6,050 bases of DNA from Chthoniobacterales bacterium (GTDB lineage: Bacteria > Verrucomicrobiota > Verrucomicrobiia > Chthoniobacterales > UBA10450): the NCBI GenBank assembly GCA_013697015.1, contig JACCXL010000374.1:1-6050 (forward strand). The letters run 5' to 3'. Under the pieces are notes generated by a model. It saw only the letters and a program-made list of their open reading frames with translations. It made no database searches and was not told the origin of the DNA. Made by a program: the position numbers and the translations under genes. Below, piece after piece: positions 4,987 to 6,050 of this stretch; the first letter of the stretch is position 1, and every line of letters begins with the position of its first letter.

Positions 4987-5996
4987 ATGATCATCACACT
5001 TCTCTTTGCGATCGCGGCCGGCTGCATTCTGGTCGAGAGACTTTGGCCGGCGATGGAGCTCCCGCGCGTGAACGCGTGGTGGGGCCGCGTGATCCTGACT
5101 AACGGGATCCAGCTTGGCATCACGTTTCTCGCAGGGACAACCTGGAATCGATGATTCGCCCACGGATCACTGCTCCACCTGCACGCGCATTTGAGCGACT
5201 GGCCGTCTGCGCTCCTCACTTATTCTTCTCTACCTTCGTTTACTACTGGTGGCATCGCTACCGGCACGAATCGCCGTTTTTCTGGCGCGTCCTCCACCAG
5301 ATCCACCATTCCGCGCGGCGACTGGAAGTAGTCACCAGTTTCTACAAACATCCGGTCGAAATTCTAATTAATTCAATTCTCAGCAGCCTGATCGTTTACC
5401 CTCTTTTTGGCTGCAGTGTCACAGCCGCGAGTTATTACACGCTGCTGATCGCCGTCGGTGAATTCTTCTACCACTGGAATATTCGAACGCCGAAGGCGCT
5501 CGGCTACTTCTTCCAACGGCCCGAATCACATCGCGTGCACCACCAGTTCCGTCACCACACGAACAATTTCGCGGATCTGCCGATTTGGGACATTCTTTTC
5601 GGGACTTTTAAGAATCCCGCCCTGTTCCGAGCGAGCTGCGGTTATGAGAGCTGGCGCGAAGACAGGTTCGAGGACATGCTCGCATTTCGCGACGTGCATG
5701 CGCCCGGCATGGAAAAATTGGCGCCGTTGGCACCTTCTCCCGACCTGCATCGGGTGCTCAAAGCGATGGGCGTGCGCCACAGCACGGGCTCAACAGCCCT
5801 GACTTACGATTGCATTTCACCCAGCGAAAACCGTCGGCGCAGGGCTTATTCTAATGACGAGCGCCGCTCTAGGGCGTCCGGCCGCCAACGACCACGAGAA
5901 TTATTCCGCCGACGAGGCAAATGCCGCCGAGGATGGGCGGCAGCGGCACCGTCTTCTCGCGATTGGCGCTCACCTGAAGCGGGCCGGCGTCAATGA
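4987..5996 (+). pseudogene. Fatty acid hydroxylase / sterol desaturase family gene, broken by a nonsense codon and a frameshift
   Basis: The family comprises membrane di-iron enzymes that oxidise lipid or sterol chains. ATG 4987 opens a hydrophobic N-terminus (MIITLLFAIAAGCILVERLW) that runs to TGTTWNR and then hits TGA at 5152-5154. The same frame continues past it with FAHGSLLHLHAHLSDWPSAL, so TGA probably replaces TGG (Trp). Near 5223 the homology moves back one base (LLTY, then FFSTFVYYWWHRYRHE), consistent with one lost T. The rest carries the histidine boxes HRYRH (5253-5267), HQIHH (5295-5309) and HRVHH (5529-5543), then WDILFGTF. Similarity fades after AFRDVHAPG (about 5710). The open tail to 5996 lies over an antisense gene and is probably overrun, so the true end is uncertain. 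ATG 5151 overlaps the TGA as ATGA, so reinitiation could yield a product with all three boxes, but its first 22 residues would be out of the ancestral frame. Confidence 0.78.
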
Positions 5997-6050
5997 CCTT
6001 CTCGCGTTTTGTGTAGCTAAAGCCGCCATAAGCGAGCGCGATGATCCCAA
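5869..6050 (-). CDS. Small membrane protein of unknown function, 5' end outside the window
   Basis: On the minus strand an open frame enters from the right edge (GIIALAYGGFSYTKREKVID, then AGPLQVSANREKTVPLPP) and ends at TAG 5871-5869; 59 codons are visible. It ends in a strongly hydrophobic segment (ILGGICLVGGIILVVVGG, then RTP), and the visible start looks like the end of another hydrophobic helix, suggesting a two-helix inner-membrane protein with a short polar loop. I recognise the pattern (YTKREKVID.GP.....EK.....PLPPILGG followed by a helix) from small conserved hypothetical bacterial proteins of about 65-75 residues, but no function is known to me. Its clean fit argues that the plus-strand frame covering 5869-5996 is not coding. 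The start and ribosome binding site lie beyond 6050. Confidence 0.7.
   Translation of the reverse strand, partial: GIIALAYGGFSYTKREKVIDAGPLQVSANREKTVPLPPILGGICLVGGIILVVVGGRTP

Noticed and set aside
1..6050. CRISPR array, tRNA or rRNA genes, or a complete insertion sequence
   Set aside because: No regularly spaced repeats, no cloverleaf-like segments and no full transposase with terminal repeats were seen on either strand.

Overview
The window reads as an accessory-rich stretch of a moderately GC-rich bacterial chromosome. My best guess is Verrucomicrobiota, Chthoniobacter/Udaeobacter-like: gene style, a RAYT with GGAG-type REP hairpins, and a zinc-tail-less lysine aminomutase beside a periplasmic HtrA protease. 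This is inference from protein flavour; no rRNA or marker gene is present.

Layout. (1) 1-159, minus: the 5' part of a REP-associated tyrosine transposase (RAYT), frameshifted near codon 17. It is followed at 175-231 by an inverted pair of REP-like hairpins, each led by GGAG. (2) 234-1063: a VapBC toxin-antitoxin module (vapB 330-626, vapC 623-1036, plus strand) with palindromic operator-like sites at 291-316. It is bracketed by two direct repeats (236-261 and 1039-1064, 25 of 26 bases identical). Read on the minus strand, both repeats encode a tail like the C-terminus of the adjacent kamA. (3) 1166-2374, minus: intact kamA, a radical-SAM/PLP lysine 2,3-aminomutase. Its stop codon is followed, in the same frame, by a second degenerate copy of its own 3' end (1037-1165). 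(4) 2513-4003, plus: intact HtrA/DegP-type serine protease with signal peptide and two PDZ domains, divergent from kamA. (5) 4005-4904, minus: LysR-family regulator, convergent with htrA with one base between the stop codons. Its homologous N-terminus begins at an ATC codon with no standard start. (6) 4905-4986: palindrome-rich divergent control region. (7) 4987-5996, plus: fatty acid hydroxylase/sterol desaturase family gene broken by an in-frame TGA (5152-5154) and a one-base frameshift near 5223. (8) 5869-6050, minus: 3' part of a small membrane protein gene that runs off the window.

How it fits together. The 3' side of kamA looks like a repeated landing or rearrangement site, holding stacked relics of the kamA tail, a toxin-antitoxin cassette, REP hairpins and a transposase. 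At the other end, the lysR-hydroxylase pair looks like a regulator-target unit in decay: the regulator lacks a normal start and the target has two lesions. kamA, htrA and vapBC read cleanly.
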